Assembly (NCBI RefSeq): GCF_000187245.1
Contig: NC_027861.1
Location: forward strand, 1,054,001-1,118,000
Source: Ogataea parapolymorpha DL-1
Taxonomy: Eukaryota > Ascomycota > Pichiomycetes > Pichiales > Pichiaceae
Direction: 5' to 3'
DNA: 64,000 nt
Part shown: piece after piece, positions 49,095 to 57,659 of the stretch
Position numbering within the stretch: position 1 is the first letter of the stretch
Layout of the letters: every line of letters starts with the position of its first letter
Translations under genes and position numbers: made by a program
Notes under the pieces: model-generated
The model's input: the letters and a program-made list of their open reading frames with translations, nothing else
What the model was told of the DNA's origin: nothing
Database searches by the model: none

Positions 49095-50510
49095 ATGTTA
49101 TCGAAACTTTATCGATTCAGGGTAATTCGGCTCTTGTATTCCTGTTTCCTGATTTGGATGCTGCAAAAGTATATATTTGAGTATCAGAGTCCCATGGTAC
49201 CTTCACCTAAAATGCCACCCAAGTATAACTTTTTCAGGGGACACCCTTCTCCATACTTGCTGCCAACAAAAGAGGTGCTGGAGGCCACGACGAAAGTATA
49301 TAACCGTGTCATAGAGAATGAAAACTGCTACGACGACGTTTTCAACAGGCATCCATTGCAATATGGTCTTGGACTGGGAAACGAGGAGGTGAGACAGGCT
49401 ATAGCGGACTGGAATAACCGCTGCTTCGAGATGGATGTGCGCTCTGAGGCAAATTGCATCAACCTGAGTAATGGTGCCAGTTATGGAGTTATGAATATTC
49501 TTGCCCAGACCACTTCGCCGCACAACGGTATAACCAGGAGAGCATTTTTGGTTACCCCCACATATTTCCTTATCAATTCGACCTTCATCGATGCCGGTTT
49601 TGGGGGCAAGCTAACGGGTATTGAGGAGCTTTCCGATGGCCAGCTGGACTTGGACGAGTTTGCCAGCAAGCTGCAGTACTATGACTCGCTTGAAGAAATA
49701 AAGCCACCAAGACCAGAAGATTTGGAAGCCATCCAGCATCCATCAAAAGTGCAAAAAAAGGTTTACAGATACGTTCTATATTTGACTCCCACCTTTTCAA
49801 ACCCAAGAGGAGGCACTCTGACGCTCGCTACAAGACACAAACTAATTGAGTTGGCAAGAAAACACGATGTCTTGATTATTTGCGACGACGTGTACGATCT
49901 TCTCAGTTATAAGAGTGATAAATTGGTTCCTCGTCTTGTCTACTGCGACAAGCAGACTTTGACCGACACTCAAGCGTACGGCAACACCGTCTCCAACGCA
50001 ACTTTCTCAAAACTGGCCGGCCCGGGGCTTCGTGTTGGTTGGCAGGAAACCGTGTCGCCAAAGTTGGTAACACAGATACACTATGGTGGAGCAAATATCT
50101 CCGGTGGAGCTCCGTCTCACACAAACAGCGTTATAATCGGTGAAATGGTGAAGACGGGGGCAATGGATAATATTGTCAACAATCTTTGCGAAGTTTACTC
50201 AGAGAGGGCGCTGGCTTTGAAAGAGGCTGTTGAGAAATACATGCCAAGGGGCACCAGATTGGATGGTGGCGATGGTGGCTACTTTGTTTGGATAACTTTA
50301 CCGGATGGTTATGACTGCCGAGTTATATGTGAAATGGCAGCTAAACAGGGACTCATTCTGGCCAATGGAGACCACTTTGAAGTTGTGGGAGACTCTCGTG
50401 GATGGGGGGCACAGGCAGCACGTCTATCCATCAGTTTCTTATCCAAGACCACCATAGTGGAGGGCATCAAACTCTGGGGTAATATTTGTAAGACCTATAA
50501 CCAGCTATAA
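49095..50510 (+). CDS. PLP-dependent aminotransferase-like protein (YER152C type)
   Basis: 471 residues as drawn. Fold type I aminotransferase features are present: Asn236 (TFSNPRGG), Asp264/Tyr267 (ICDDVYDLL) and the PLP Lys306 in NATFSKLAGPGLRVGW. It resembles S. cerevisiae YER152C, a 2-aminoadipate-aminotransferase-like protein. The first 33 residues are hydrophobic and not family-like. A TATATAT at about 49170-49176 lies inside them, so the true start may be ATG 49194 (MVPSPKMPPKYNFF) or 49212. The stop overlaps the stop of the convergent regulator gene. It follows the DAL5-type transporter by 31 bp, or about 130 bp with the later start. Confidence 0.85.
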   Translation: MLSKLYRFRVIRLLYSCFLIWMLQKYIFEYQSPMVPSPKMPPKYNFFRGHPSPYLLPTKEVLEATTKVYNRVIENENCYDDVFNRHPLQYGLGLGNEEVRQAIADWNNRCFEMDVRSEANCINLSNGASYGVMNILAQTTSPHNGITRRAFLVTPTYFLINSTFIDAGFGGKLTGIEELSDGQLDLDEFASKLQYYDSLEEIKPPRPEDLEAIQHPSKVQKKVYRYVLYLTPTFSNPRGGTLTLATRHKLIELARKHDVLIICDDVYDLLSYKSDKLVPRLVYCDKQTLTDTQAYGNTVSNATFSKLAGPGLRVGWQETVSPKLVTQIHYGGANISGGAPSHTNSVIIGEMVKTGAMDNIVNNLCEVYSERALALKEAVEKYMPRGTRLDGGDGGYFVWITLPDGYDCRVICEMAAKQGLILANGDHFEVVGDSRGWGAQAARLSISFLSKTTIVEGIKLWGNICKTYNQL

Positions 50511-52121
50511 AGGTAGCAGATCTATACCGGCCGCAAACCATGTTTTTCCAGCCAGTATTTCATCCAATGACTCTCCGCTGGACCAGACAGCGTTCGCTAG
50601 GTTGACAACCATGGAGAAGCTGGAAGAATTGAAAACTCCTTCGATTCCTTTCAGATAAGTTATGAAATCTTTGTGTTCGCAGGCAATCTGCATAACTGGC
50701 CATATCATGTGTGCCACCAATGGCAACGATTTGTCGAGCGAAGAGTACACGTCTGCGAATTCCCATCCAATGTGCTCTATAATAGACTGGTGTTCCTTAT
50801 GTGGTCTCACGGTGCTTAGGAGCTTGGTCAATATAGCCAATGACCAGCATTGTGCAATTTTGAGTCTCATCAGGTAATAGCCCTTGTCGGAATATTTGCT
50901 TGCCTTTGGCGGTTGCAAGCTATAGGAAACGTACATTCTGTAATCAGATAACTCTGTGCGCAGCTCGCAATACAATTTTTTGATTTCCGTGCCCAGGAGC
51001 TTGTTGTGCTTTATCCCATTGCGAAGATGGCATAACTTTGACATGCACACAAATAACTGCCCCGGACACCCAGACTGTTCCTCTATGTCCCTATCCAAGT
51101 TATACCAGCGAGGATTACAGTATGGTGTGCGACAATCCGGTGAAACAAGAGCAGATACTGTGTCCCACCAGGCCATGCTTACACAAAGAGTCTTGTTGGC
51201 CTGGCCAAGTTCCTGTGCTATGTTGAATGTGCTATGTTCTACCAGCTGGGAAAATAACTTGAAAAACACTCTAGATAACCCAGAACGGCCATTCTCGAGG
51301 ATACCATATAGTACCTGAACGTATAGCATGAAGCACACGAAGAAAACCGATTTTTTGGAGCTGAGGATGTTTGTGGATGCGTCATTGGGTTGGAAGTTGC
51401 TGTTCATGAGAGAGTTATGGATGTTATTGTCCTGTATGAAGCGTAGAAGATAATCGAGGGTATTGTTGATATTCAGGGCGCCTTTCTCCAGTAGCTTGCG
51501 TTTTGCGTCGGTGTCGTTGACCCAGCCGGCAAGATGCAACGCTCCGAGAGATACAAAGCAACTCCGGACGATATTTTTGTCGCAGTACTGAATAGCAGCG
51601 CCTGGCCACAATGGAGTATAACTTGAAGATACTGATGGCAGTAACCGGGTGAAAAAATGCTTCACGATCGTCACATCATCGGTACAGCTTGAGGGACTTC
51701 CGTATAAATCTAGCGATCTATAAATTTGGTCCAGTAGATAGTTTCCTTGACTATCCATAACTTGTGATAACTCAGGTAACGGAGACTCCTGCCGCGACGG
51801 AGGCTCCATGATCTGTTTCAACTTTGTGTAGAAATAGTCTTGGTCGTTTTCAAACTTACGCATTGCAGTCACCATTTCCGCATCCCTGGACCTTTTTGCT
51901 CTAGACAAATGTGGAGTTATAGTTGTGCCCCCATCTGGTTTTTGGAATAACTCAGTTTCGGGAATCATTTCTGCAAGAATACGAGGCTTGGGTACCGGAA
52001 CAGTTTGTGGCAGCCGCTCCCCTGAAAGTAGCGTGGGCGAAGAAGACAGGTATGTGTCTTTCGAGGCTGAACTCTCCACATACTCCATGGGGGACATAAG
52101 GTATTGCCTATTTGGAGTCAT
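50505..52121 (-). CDS. Fungal_trans_2-type regulator lacking a zinc cluster
   Basis: 538 residues. The C-terminal 400 residues are helical and Cys/Trp-rich, with the look of the Fungal_trans_2 regulatory domain found in Uga3/Lys14-type factors (PLWPGAAIQYCDKNIVRSCF, SMAWWDTVSALVSPDCRTPYC). No CX2CX6C cluster is seen in the protein or in the 273 bp upstream. The N-terminal 110 residues are Ser/Pro-rich with a basic patch (RAKRSRDAEM). It may act as a partner or anti-activator of a DNA-binding factor, such as the divergently transcribed Zn2Cys6 protein. The function is inferred. ATG at 52121. Confidence 0.78.
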   Translation of the reverse strand: MTPNRQYLMSPMEYVESSASKDTYLSSSPTLLSGERLPQTVPVPKPRILAEMIPETELFQKPDGGTTITPHLSRAKRSRDAEMVTAMRKFENDQDYFYTKLKQIMEPPSRQESPLPELSQVMDSQGNYLLDQIYRSLDLYGSPSSCTDDVTIVKHFFTRLLPSVSSSYTPLWPGAAIQYCDKNIVRSCFVSLGALHLAGWVNDTDAKRKLLEKGALNINNTLDYLLRFIQDNNIHNSLMNSNFQPNDASTNILSSKKSVFFVCFMLYVQVLYGILENGRSGLSRVFFKLFSQLVEHSTFNIAQELGQANKTLCVSMAWWDTVSALVSPDCRTPYCNPRWYNLDRDIEEQSGCPGQLFVCMSKLCHLRNGIKHNKLLGTEIKKLYCELRTELSDYRMYVSYSLQPPKASKYSDKGYYLMRLKIAQCWSLAILTKLLSTVRPHKEHQSIIEHIGWEFADVYSSLDKSLPLVAHMIWPVMQIACEHKDFITYLKGIEGVFNSSSFSMVVNLANAVWSSGESLDEILAGKTWFAAGIDLLPL

Positions 52122-52394
52122 GAAAAGCTTTTATTTTGTAAATTGATGCTGAATTTTCATTGCAGACTGTTATCTCTGAAAATCGTTATCTTTGGCTATC
52201 ACAGGCGGCGGCCGCCGTGGTTTTTAAATGATAAATTTGCTTTTGAGAAATAACCACCTGGGGTCTATGAGTCTACCTTGCACACCCTCTACACTGTGCT
52301 CTGCCTCGCAGGCGTAGTTTGAAGATCCTCGAAAATATACTAGATTCGGAAAATATATGCATGAAAAATAGATAACAAAAATAACTCCCCGTTT
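52122..52394. promoter_or_regulatory. Divergent promoter between two regulators, with CGG/CCG palindrome
   Basis: 273 bp. The perfect 12-bp palindrome CGGCGGCCGCCG is at 52206-52217; it contains CGG-N6-CCG and an inner CGGCCG, both zinc-cluster-type arrangements. Two GTTATCT elements (AGATAAC) lie at about 52169-52191. The rest is AT-rich. Confidence 0.6.
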
Positions 52395-54206
52395 ATGTCT
52401 ACGGGAGAGGGCCATGGGAGTTACAAACGGCGGAAAAAAGAGTCCAGAGCATGTACAAGTTGCCGAAAGCGAAGGGTAAAGTGTAATTTTGAGATCCCGT
52501 GTAGTCGCTGCATAGATCGCAACCGAGCAAGCCTGTGCACTCGAGAGCCGGACGCGGAAATCGAGCAGGTAGATCAAGAGTTAGACGTTTTGCAGGAAAA
52601 CCAAATACTCAAGGACAAGGTAGTTGAGCTAGAGGAACTGATTTTGCAGGCCAGAAACCACCAAGACAGCGATGAAAGCCCACAGGACCTTGAATTCGAG
52701 CCAATCGAGGATAATAATTGGAGTTATTACGTTCACGCAATCGCCTCTACCAAACAGATGTGTCTAGGATGGTTGAGTGAGGAAACAGGTCTAGCTGACA
52801 CTGAGGATTGGCTGCTGGCAGATTACGAGGACCCGACCGTGGAAAATGAGGATGTGTGGTGCTACCACTACGAAAAGGTCAAAGGCCTACAAAAGCACGT
52901 TTCGGACAAAATACTCCAGGAAGCACGTAATGTTTCATTTTTGTATAACGTGATAGACTGGAATCAGTTTTGGACGGAATATAACAAACACTGGGAAACT
53001 GAGACAGAGCGACATATTGCACCATTCTACTCCAAAGACAAATGGAAGTATCTCTTTATGTGCCAATATTACTTGTTATTATGCATTGGGTTATACTACT
53101 CGGATGACTGTCTCCAGCAAGAAATTGGGTACTCTAGCGAGGAGTGGGAGTTATTCCCCAAGGTGTTTTTTTCGTGTGCTTTCCAGTGTTTGATGCGTGG
53201 ACGGATTCTCACCTACCCCGATGTGATGTCTGTGCAGTGCTTCTGTCTTTTGCGATTATGTTCTCCAATGCTGGGCGGTTATAACTTGCAGAATTGTTTG
53301 CTGGAAGTCATGTGCTACCACGCACGGCTGCTGGATCTCGACAAGTTATCTGCCTCAGACGACAGTACCAAAATTTTGTGTTGGTGGTCGCTGGTTATCA
53401 TCGACTGGCACGACTCGGATTTTCGCTACTCCTCCATCCAACTGAATAGCTTTTCTACGCCACTGCCTTGCAAATATGCACTAGATAAGAGGATCAACGA
53501 GCATAGCTACTACCATTTTTTCAACGCGCGGGTTGCGCTTATCAAGAAACGGTATTACTATAACCCATCCCCATCGCTAGACCAACTTATAACTGCAGAG
53601 GCAGAGCTTCACGAGCTCGAGATGGAGCAGGCATCCGACCTGGAGCAATTTTCTTCTAGCATGCCGTGCTCGCTACAAATCAAATTTCTTATCAAATTCA
53701 TTTTGCTGTACGAGAAACTCACCATCTGTTGCAAGATCGCCTCCTGTATATCCAAGTCTGAGTGGCTCCAAAAATACCACCGCCGTTCCTTTGCACATGC
53801 CGACCAGATCGTCCGGATCTACCTGTCTCCCGATACCCCGACAGCATACAGAAAGCCGTGGTTCCTGGCCGATATGACGGTGTCGGCAATGGTATTTCTC
53901 CTGGTGGACGCATTTCTCAACGAGCACGCCATTTGTACACAGGAAAAAGCTGTTGGGGTGGCCCGGCAGCTTGTTGCCGTGCTGACCTCTTTTTCGCAGC
54001 TAATGCGACCAGCTTTGCGTGGGGCACAGGTTATTGAGAGATTGGTTGATTTTTTAATTCGCGACGCTAGCGGAATAGCCAGAGATATTGCCGAGTCTAG
54101 CTCGTCTCCTGTTCATTATGGCGGCCTCTTAGAGAGTCCTTGGCACGAGCTGTCACATACGTTTAGCGAAAGCCCTTCGGCTCGCGATTACAAATCACCG
54201 GCTTAA
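52395..54206 (+). CDS. Zn2Cys6 transcription factor
   Basis: 603 residues. The cluster has Cys20, Cys23, Cys30, Cys36, Cys39 and Cys48 (RACTSCRKRRVKCNFEIPC then RCIDRNRASLC), with a slightly long last spacing of eight. A coiled-coil dimerisation stretch follows (EQVDQELDVLQENQILKDK, about 57-90), then a full fungal-specific regulatory domain. It is divergent from the zinc-less regulator. The CGG/CCG palindrome between them suggests autoregulation or cross-regulation. Likely targets are nearby transport and catabolic genes; this is inference. Confidence 0.9.
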   Translation: MSTGEGHGSYKRRKKESRACTSCRKRRVKCNFEIPCSRCIDRNRASLCTREPDAEIEQVDQELDVLQENQILKDKVVELEELILQARNHQDSDESPQDLEFEPIEDNNWSYYVHAIASTKQMCLGWLSEETGLADTEDWLLADYEDPTVENEDVWCYHYEKVKGLQKHVSDKILQEARNVSFLYNVIDWNQFWTEYNKHWETETERHIAPFYSKDKWKYLFMCQYYLLLCIGLYYSDDCLQQEIGYSSEEWELFPKVFFSCAFQCLMRGRILTYPDVMSVQCFCLLRLCSPMLGGYNLQNCLLEVMCYHARLLDLDKLSASDDSTKILCWWSLVIIDWHDSDFRYSSIQLNSFSTPLPCKYALDKRINEHSYYHFFNARVALIKKRYYYNPSPSLDQLITAEAELHELEMEQASDLEQFSSSMPCSLQIKFLIKFILLYEKLTICCKIASCISKSEWLQKYHRRSFAHADQIVRIYLSPDTPTAYRKPWFLADMTVSAMVFLLVDAFLNEHAICTQEKAVGVARQLVAVLTSFSQLMRPALRGAQVIERLVDFLIRDASGIARDIAESSSSPVHYGGLLESPWHELSHTFSESPSARDYKSPA

Positions 54207-54322
54207 GTTGCCAACACCGAAGGATCTGGCTGCTACCATGACTAAAGTCCGCAAATTCCTCGGAGTTAAATCCGTGTCATCAACATAAAACAGACATCTA
54301 AGTCTTCTTCGCCCACTACTCG

Positions 54323-55408
54323 ATGTCTGACACCTATAAAGCCATTGTTTGCCATGAGTATGGCCAGCCTCTCACCATTAACGAATATGAGCTCCCAAAT
54401 CCGGTGTCCGGAACCGTTGTCGTCAAAGTGCTGTCGGCTTCTATAATCAAAAGGATCAAAGAGCTCATCGCGGTCAAAGACCCTATTTTCAACACTCCCC
54501 TACCATTCGTGCCCGGAAACTACGGCATCGGACGCATCCACTCTGTGGGGGCCGGTAGCCACTTGAAACCCGGACAGTTGGTTTATCTGGACTCGGTGGT
54601 GTTCTCACGAGAAACCCAAGCAGAGCTCATCATTAAGGGCAGTTTCGGAGGAGCCACGCCAGCCTCCAAAGAGCTGGCCAAGCTTAAGTACAAGAGAGAT
54701 GGTTATCTGCAGCAGTACGCACTTGTGGACATTGATAACTGCTACCCAATCAATGAGGCCTTCGTTGGGGAGCACAGCATCCATCACCTAAATAACCTGG
54801 CTTTTGCACTTGTTCCGTACGCTGGACTGCGCTCTGTTGGCTTGAAGGCGGGCGAGACGGTAATAATTGCTCCGTCCACGGGTAAATTCAGTGGCGCCGC
54901 CGTTGCCGTTGCTTCAGCCATGGGCGCAACAGTTATTGCGGTGGGGAGAAACCAGCAGGTCCTAAAACGGCTTGAGAATAATCTACCAAATGTGCACCCA
55001 GTGACTCTGACCGGCGACAAAGACACCGATGCGGCTGCTCTGGCCAAGTTCGGCCCTGCCAACGTGTTCCTGGACCTAAATCCGTCTGGTGTTCCGTCAA
55101 ACCCGTACTTCGAGTCCTGCCTCAACGCTTTGGCCTACGAGGGCAGAGTCGTCATCCAGGGCAACCTGTCCCAACCACTGACTATCAGCCCATTCAACTT
55201 CAGATTTAAAAATCTCACCGTCCGGTCAAAGACGATGTACACCAGAGACGAGGCCAAGGACCTGATCAGGCTGGCCGAATCGGGCGCGCTCAAATATTGG
55301 GCAATGCACCGCATCCAACAGTTTGCCTTTGAAGAGTTTGAGAAGGCATTCAGTGCGGCAGAGACCGCCACTAGCTGGGACGACCTGGTTGTGCTGGACT
55401 TGGCTTAA
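54323..55408 (+). CDS. Zinc-independent MDR oxidoreductase (quinone/enoyl reductase type)
   Basis: 361 residues of the medium-chain dehydrogenase/reductase superfamily. The GroES-like N-terminal half has PFVPGNYGIGRIHSVGAG. The Rossmann half has VIIAPSTGKFSGAAVAVASAMGATVIAVGRN, a GxxGxA-type NADP-binding motif. The catalytic and structural zinc Cys clusters of alcohol dehydrogenases are absent, so it is of the quinone oxidoreductase/enoyl reductase kind. The substrate is unknown. It lies between a Zn2Cys6 regulator and the PUT4-like permease. ATG at 54323. Confidence 0.85.
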   Translation: MSDTYKAIVCHEYGQPLTINEYELPNPVSGTVVVKVLSASIIKRIKELIAVKDPIFNTPLPFVPGNYGIGRIHSVGAGSHLKPGQLVYLDSVVFSRETQAELIIKGSFGGATPASKELAKLKYKRDGYLQQYALVDIDNCYPINEAFVGEHSIHHLNNLAFALVPYAGLRSVGLKAGETVIIAPSTGKFSGAAVAVASAMGATVIAVGRNQQVLKRLENNLPNVHPVTLTGDKDTDAAALAKFGPANVFLDLNPSGVPSNPYFESCLNALAYEGRVVIQGNLSQPLTISPFNFRFKNLTVRSKTMYTRDEAKDLIRLAESGALKYWAMHRIQQFAFEEFEKAFSAAETATSWDDLVVLDLA

Positions 55409-55478
55409 GACGCAAGGTTACATAATCATATGCACAGAAAAAAGTCGCGGCGACTGCCGTATATTGAAGATAACATAT

Positions 55479-57122
55479 TTACGCGATGTAGAACCAGATT
55501 CTCTCCATAAAGTTCTTTGGCTTTGGCGGCACGTATTCGGCGGCCTCCTTCTCGATCTGCTCAAGGCCAGAAATACAGTCGATCTCCTCCGGTGGAGCGA
55601 AGAACTGGAAGTTTCTGAACCACAGCATATGTCCCACATAGAGGGCAACCACAATAGGCAGCGTGATGTATGCGGCGAAAAAGTCGGCCACATTGAAGTC
55701 GAAAAACACACCGTAACCATTGGTGATGGTGATGACAATAAAGAAGCCGGCGCTCAGGTAGGCACCTGCTTTTTGTAACGGTGGTCTGAACACGATTCTG
55801 TCGTCGAGGCCGTGGTACGAAATGGCCTTTCTGAAGCGGAGGTATGTGAGCGAAACGAAAATCCACGAGATAAAGCCGGAAATCGTGCAGATGTTGGTGA
55901 GCCAGGTGAACACCTTGGCGGACGAGTTGGAGCAGTTGAGGAAAGCGAGCAGGGCAATGGCTCCTGTAAGGGCGACCGAGTAGATTGGCACACCGTTTCT
56001 GGTGCAGCGGGCGAAAATGGCCGGCACTTCTCCGTTGCAGGCCATCGAGTGCAAGCTTCTAGTGGCGGCGAAAAATTGCGAGTTACCGCACGAGTATGCC
56101 GAAGTGAGGATGGCGGCATTGACGATGTGGTTGAGCACCTTGATACCGGCGTTCTGGATACCGATCACGTATGGCGAGCCGGCAGCAGTGCTGGCTCCCG
56201 AGTTGACGGCGTCCATGAGCCGAGGGTCGTTCGAGCCAACAATCACTCCGACAACGATCACTCCAACGACATAGAAAAAGGCGAGTCTGTAGATGAATCT
56301 CTTGCAGGCTTTTGGCAGATTCGATCTTGGGGCCTCGGCCTCGGCAGCACAGGCGGTGATCAGCTCCGGGCTGAGAACGAAAGCAAACGCACTCTTGACG
56401 ATTCCGGTCCAGCACGCAAGGAATTTGCCGGTGTTTCCTGGAACAAGGTGCTCGACAAAGGCTCCTGGGTGTTTCCAGTAGTGGAAACCGAGCACGCCGT
56501 CAGATGCAGGTGCTCCGCCGAAGAAAATGACAATTCCAACAATAATAAGACCGATGATGGTGATAATCTTGATGGAGGAGATCCAGAACTCGACCTCGCC
56601 GAAGAATTTCACCGCGCAGAAATTGAGCGCCACGCACGAGACCCAGAAGATGGAAATAAAGATGGCCACGTTGGCATCGGTCCAGTACTGGATCACAAAG
56701 GCGGCGGCAGTCATTTCGGAAGGCGCAATCAGTGCCTGGGCGTAATAAAGGTTCAGGCCGGCAGCAAATGCAAACGACTTGTTGCCCGTGTAGCGCTCAC
56801 ACAGAGCGTGCATCGTGGACTGGCCGGAAACGGGGATATACGAAACCATTTCGCCGAGCTGGTTCATGATGCACCAGACGAAGAAAGACAGAATCAGGTA
56901 GCCGACCAACAGGCCTGCGGGTCCGCACGACGACAGCGTCGAGCCGGTACCGACAAAGATACCCGTTCCGATGGCTCCTCCGAGCGCGATCAGTTGGACG
57001 TGTCTGCTCTTGAGACCACGGTGGACCTCGGTGAGCTGCTCTTTCTCGGACACCACCTCCTCGGTGAAGAGGTAATTGGACTTGCTAACCACAGGACTGG
57101 TTTTTTCCGGGAGTTCAGACAT
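55479..57122 (-). CDS. PUT4: Put4-like amino acid (proline) permease
   Basis: 547 residues with about 12 spans, yeast amino-acid transporter family. HRGLKSRHVQLIALGGAIGTG is nearly identical to the start of the S. cerevisiae Put4 core. SPYVIGIQNAGIKVLNHIVN, TISGFISWIF and SEIDVTTG-like EEIDCISGLEQIEKEA near the C terminus also follow Put4. Put4 imports proline, alanine, glycine and GABA. The frame is open to a non-ATG at 57308, but the first ATG is at 57122 (MSELPEKTSP). A TATATA lies 34-39 bp upstream and five GATAAG sites beyond it, so strong nitrogen catabolite repression is expected. Confidence 0.92.
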   Translation of the reverse strand: MSELPEKTSPVVSKSNYLFTEEVVSEKEQLTEVHRGLKSRHVQLIALGGAIGTGIFVGTGSTLSSCGPAGLLVGYLILSFFVWCIMNQLGEMVSYIPVSGQSTMHALCERYTGNKSFAFAAGLNLYYAQALIAPSEMTAAAFVIQYWTDANVAIFISIFWVSCVALNFCAVKFFGEVEFWISSIKIITIIGLIIVGIVIFFGGAPASDGVLGFHYWKHPGAFVEHLVPGNTGKFLACWTGIVKSAFAFVLSPELITACAAEAEAPRSNLPKACKRFIYRLAFFYVVGVIVVGVIVGSNDPRLMDAVNSGASTAAGSPYVIGIQNAGIKVLNHIVNAAILTSAYSCGNSQFFAATRSLHSMACNGEVPAIFARCTRNGVPIYSVALTGAIALLAFLNCSNSSAKVFTWLTNICTISGFISWIFVSLTYLRFRKAISYHGLDDRIVFRPPLQKAGAYLSAGFFIVITITNGYGVFFDFNVADFFAAYITLPIVVALYVGHMLWFRNFQFFAPPEEIDCISGLEQIEKEAAEYVPPKPKNFMERIWFYIA

Positions 57123-57659
57123 TGGTTGGTTGTCAAAAGGAAAGCGAAACGGTGGTATATATGCCTTTTGATCAAGGACATATAAAATGCGCTGCAGAGA
57201 TAAGACCTGCAGATAAGAGCTTCGTGGCTGATAACAACTACGGCATTTAACGAATCTGTCATGCCTGGCGTGCAGCCGTCGACGCTGCGCAAATTTTTTC
57301 TGTGCCAAACTTTGGGAAGTCTCAGCGACGGGGGCTTATCAGGAGCGAGCTTTGCATCGCGCCATTGCCCAAAATTAGCCGCGTAGAAAATTATTACATA
57401 TGCGTGGCTTTTTTGGACCCTAGAGATAAGCCCTGTACCGCGAGCGGGTGCCGCATTTACGGCAGGGCCGTACGGTTTGGTGATCAGGGTTTGTGCGGTG
57501 CAGCCAAGCAAGAACGCCACAGAGGGCTCTGGGGAAGGCTCCGTGGTCGTACCACTCGACTACACCTCGCACCTACATTTTATTCGAGGAAGTAAATCTT
57601 ATCTTTAAAGAGTCCATAAAAAAGCAAAATTATTAGCAACGGGCCACCAGGGCTTTTGT
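57123..57659 (-). promoter_or_regulatory. 537-bp PUT4-like promoter with a GATAAG cluster
   Basis: Reading away from the PUT4-like ATG: TATATA at 57156-57161; GATAAG at 57199-57204, 57212-57217 and 57425-57430; CTTATC at 57335-57340 and 57598-57603; and one GATAAC at 57230-57235. CGG/CCG-rich sequence lies at about 57450-57475, including CGG-N5-CCG and CCG-N6-CGG. AGGCTCCG is at 57536-57543. No credible gene is present; a 97-codon plus-strand frame here starts without ATG. The right end also holds the 3' flank of the sugar transporter gene. Confidence 0.75.

Noticed and set aside
57302..57595. 97-codon plus-strand frame in the PUT4-like promoter
   Set aside because: No ATG start, no family motifs, and it overlaps the GATAAG-rich promoter.
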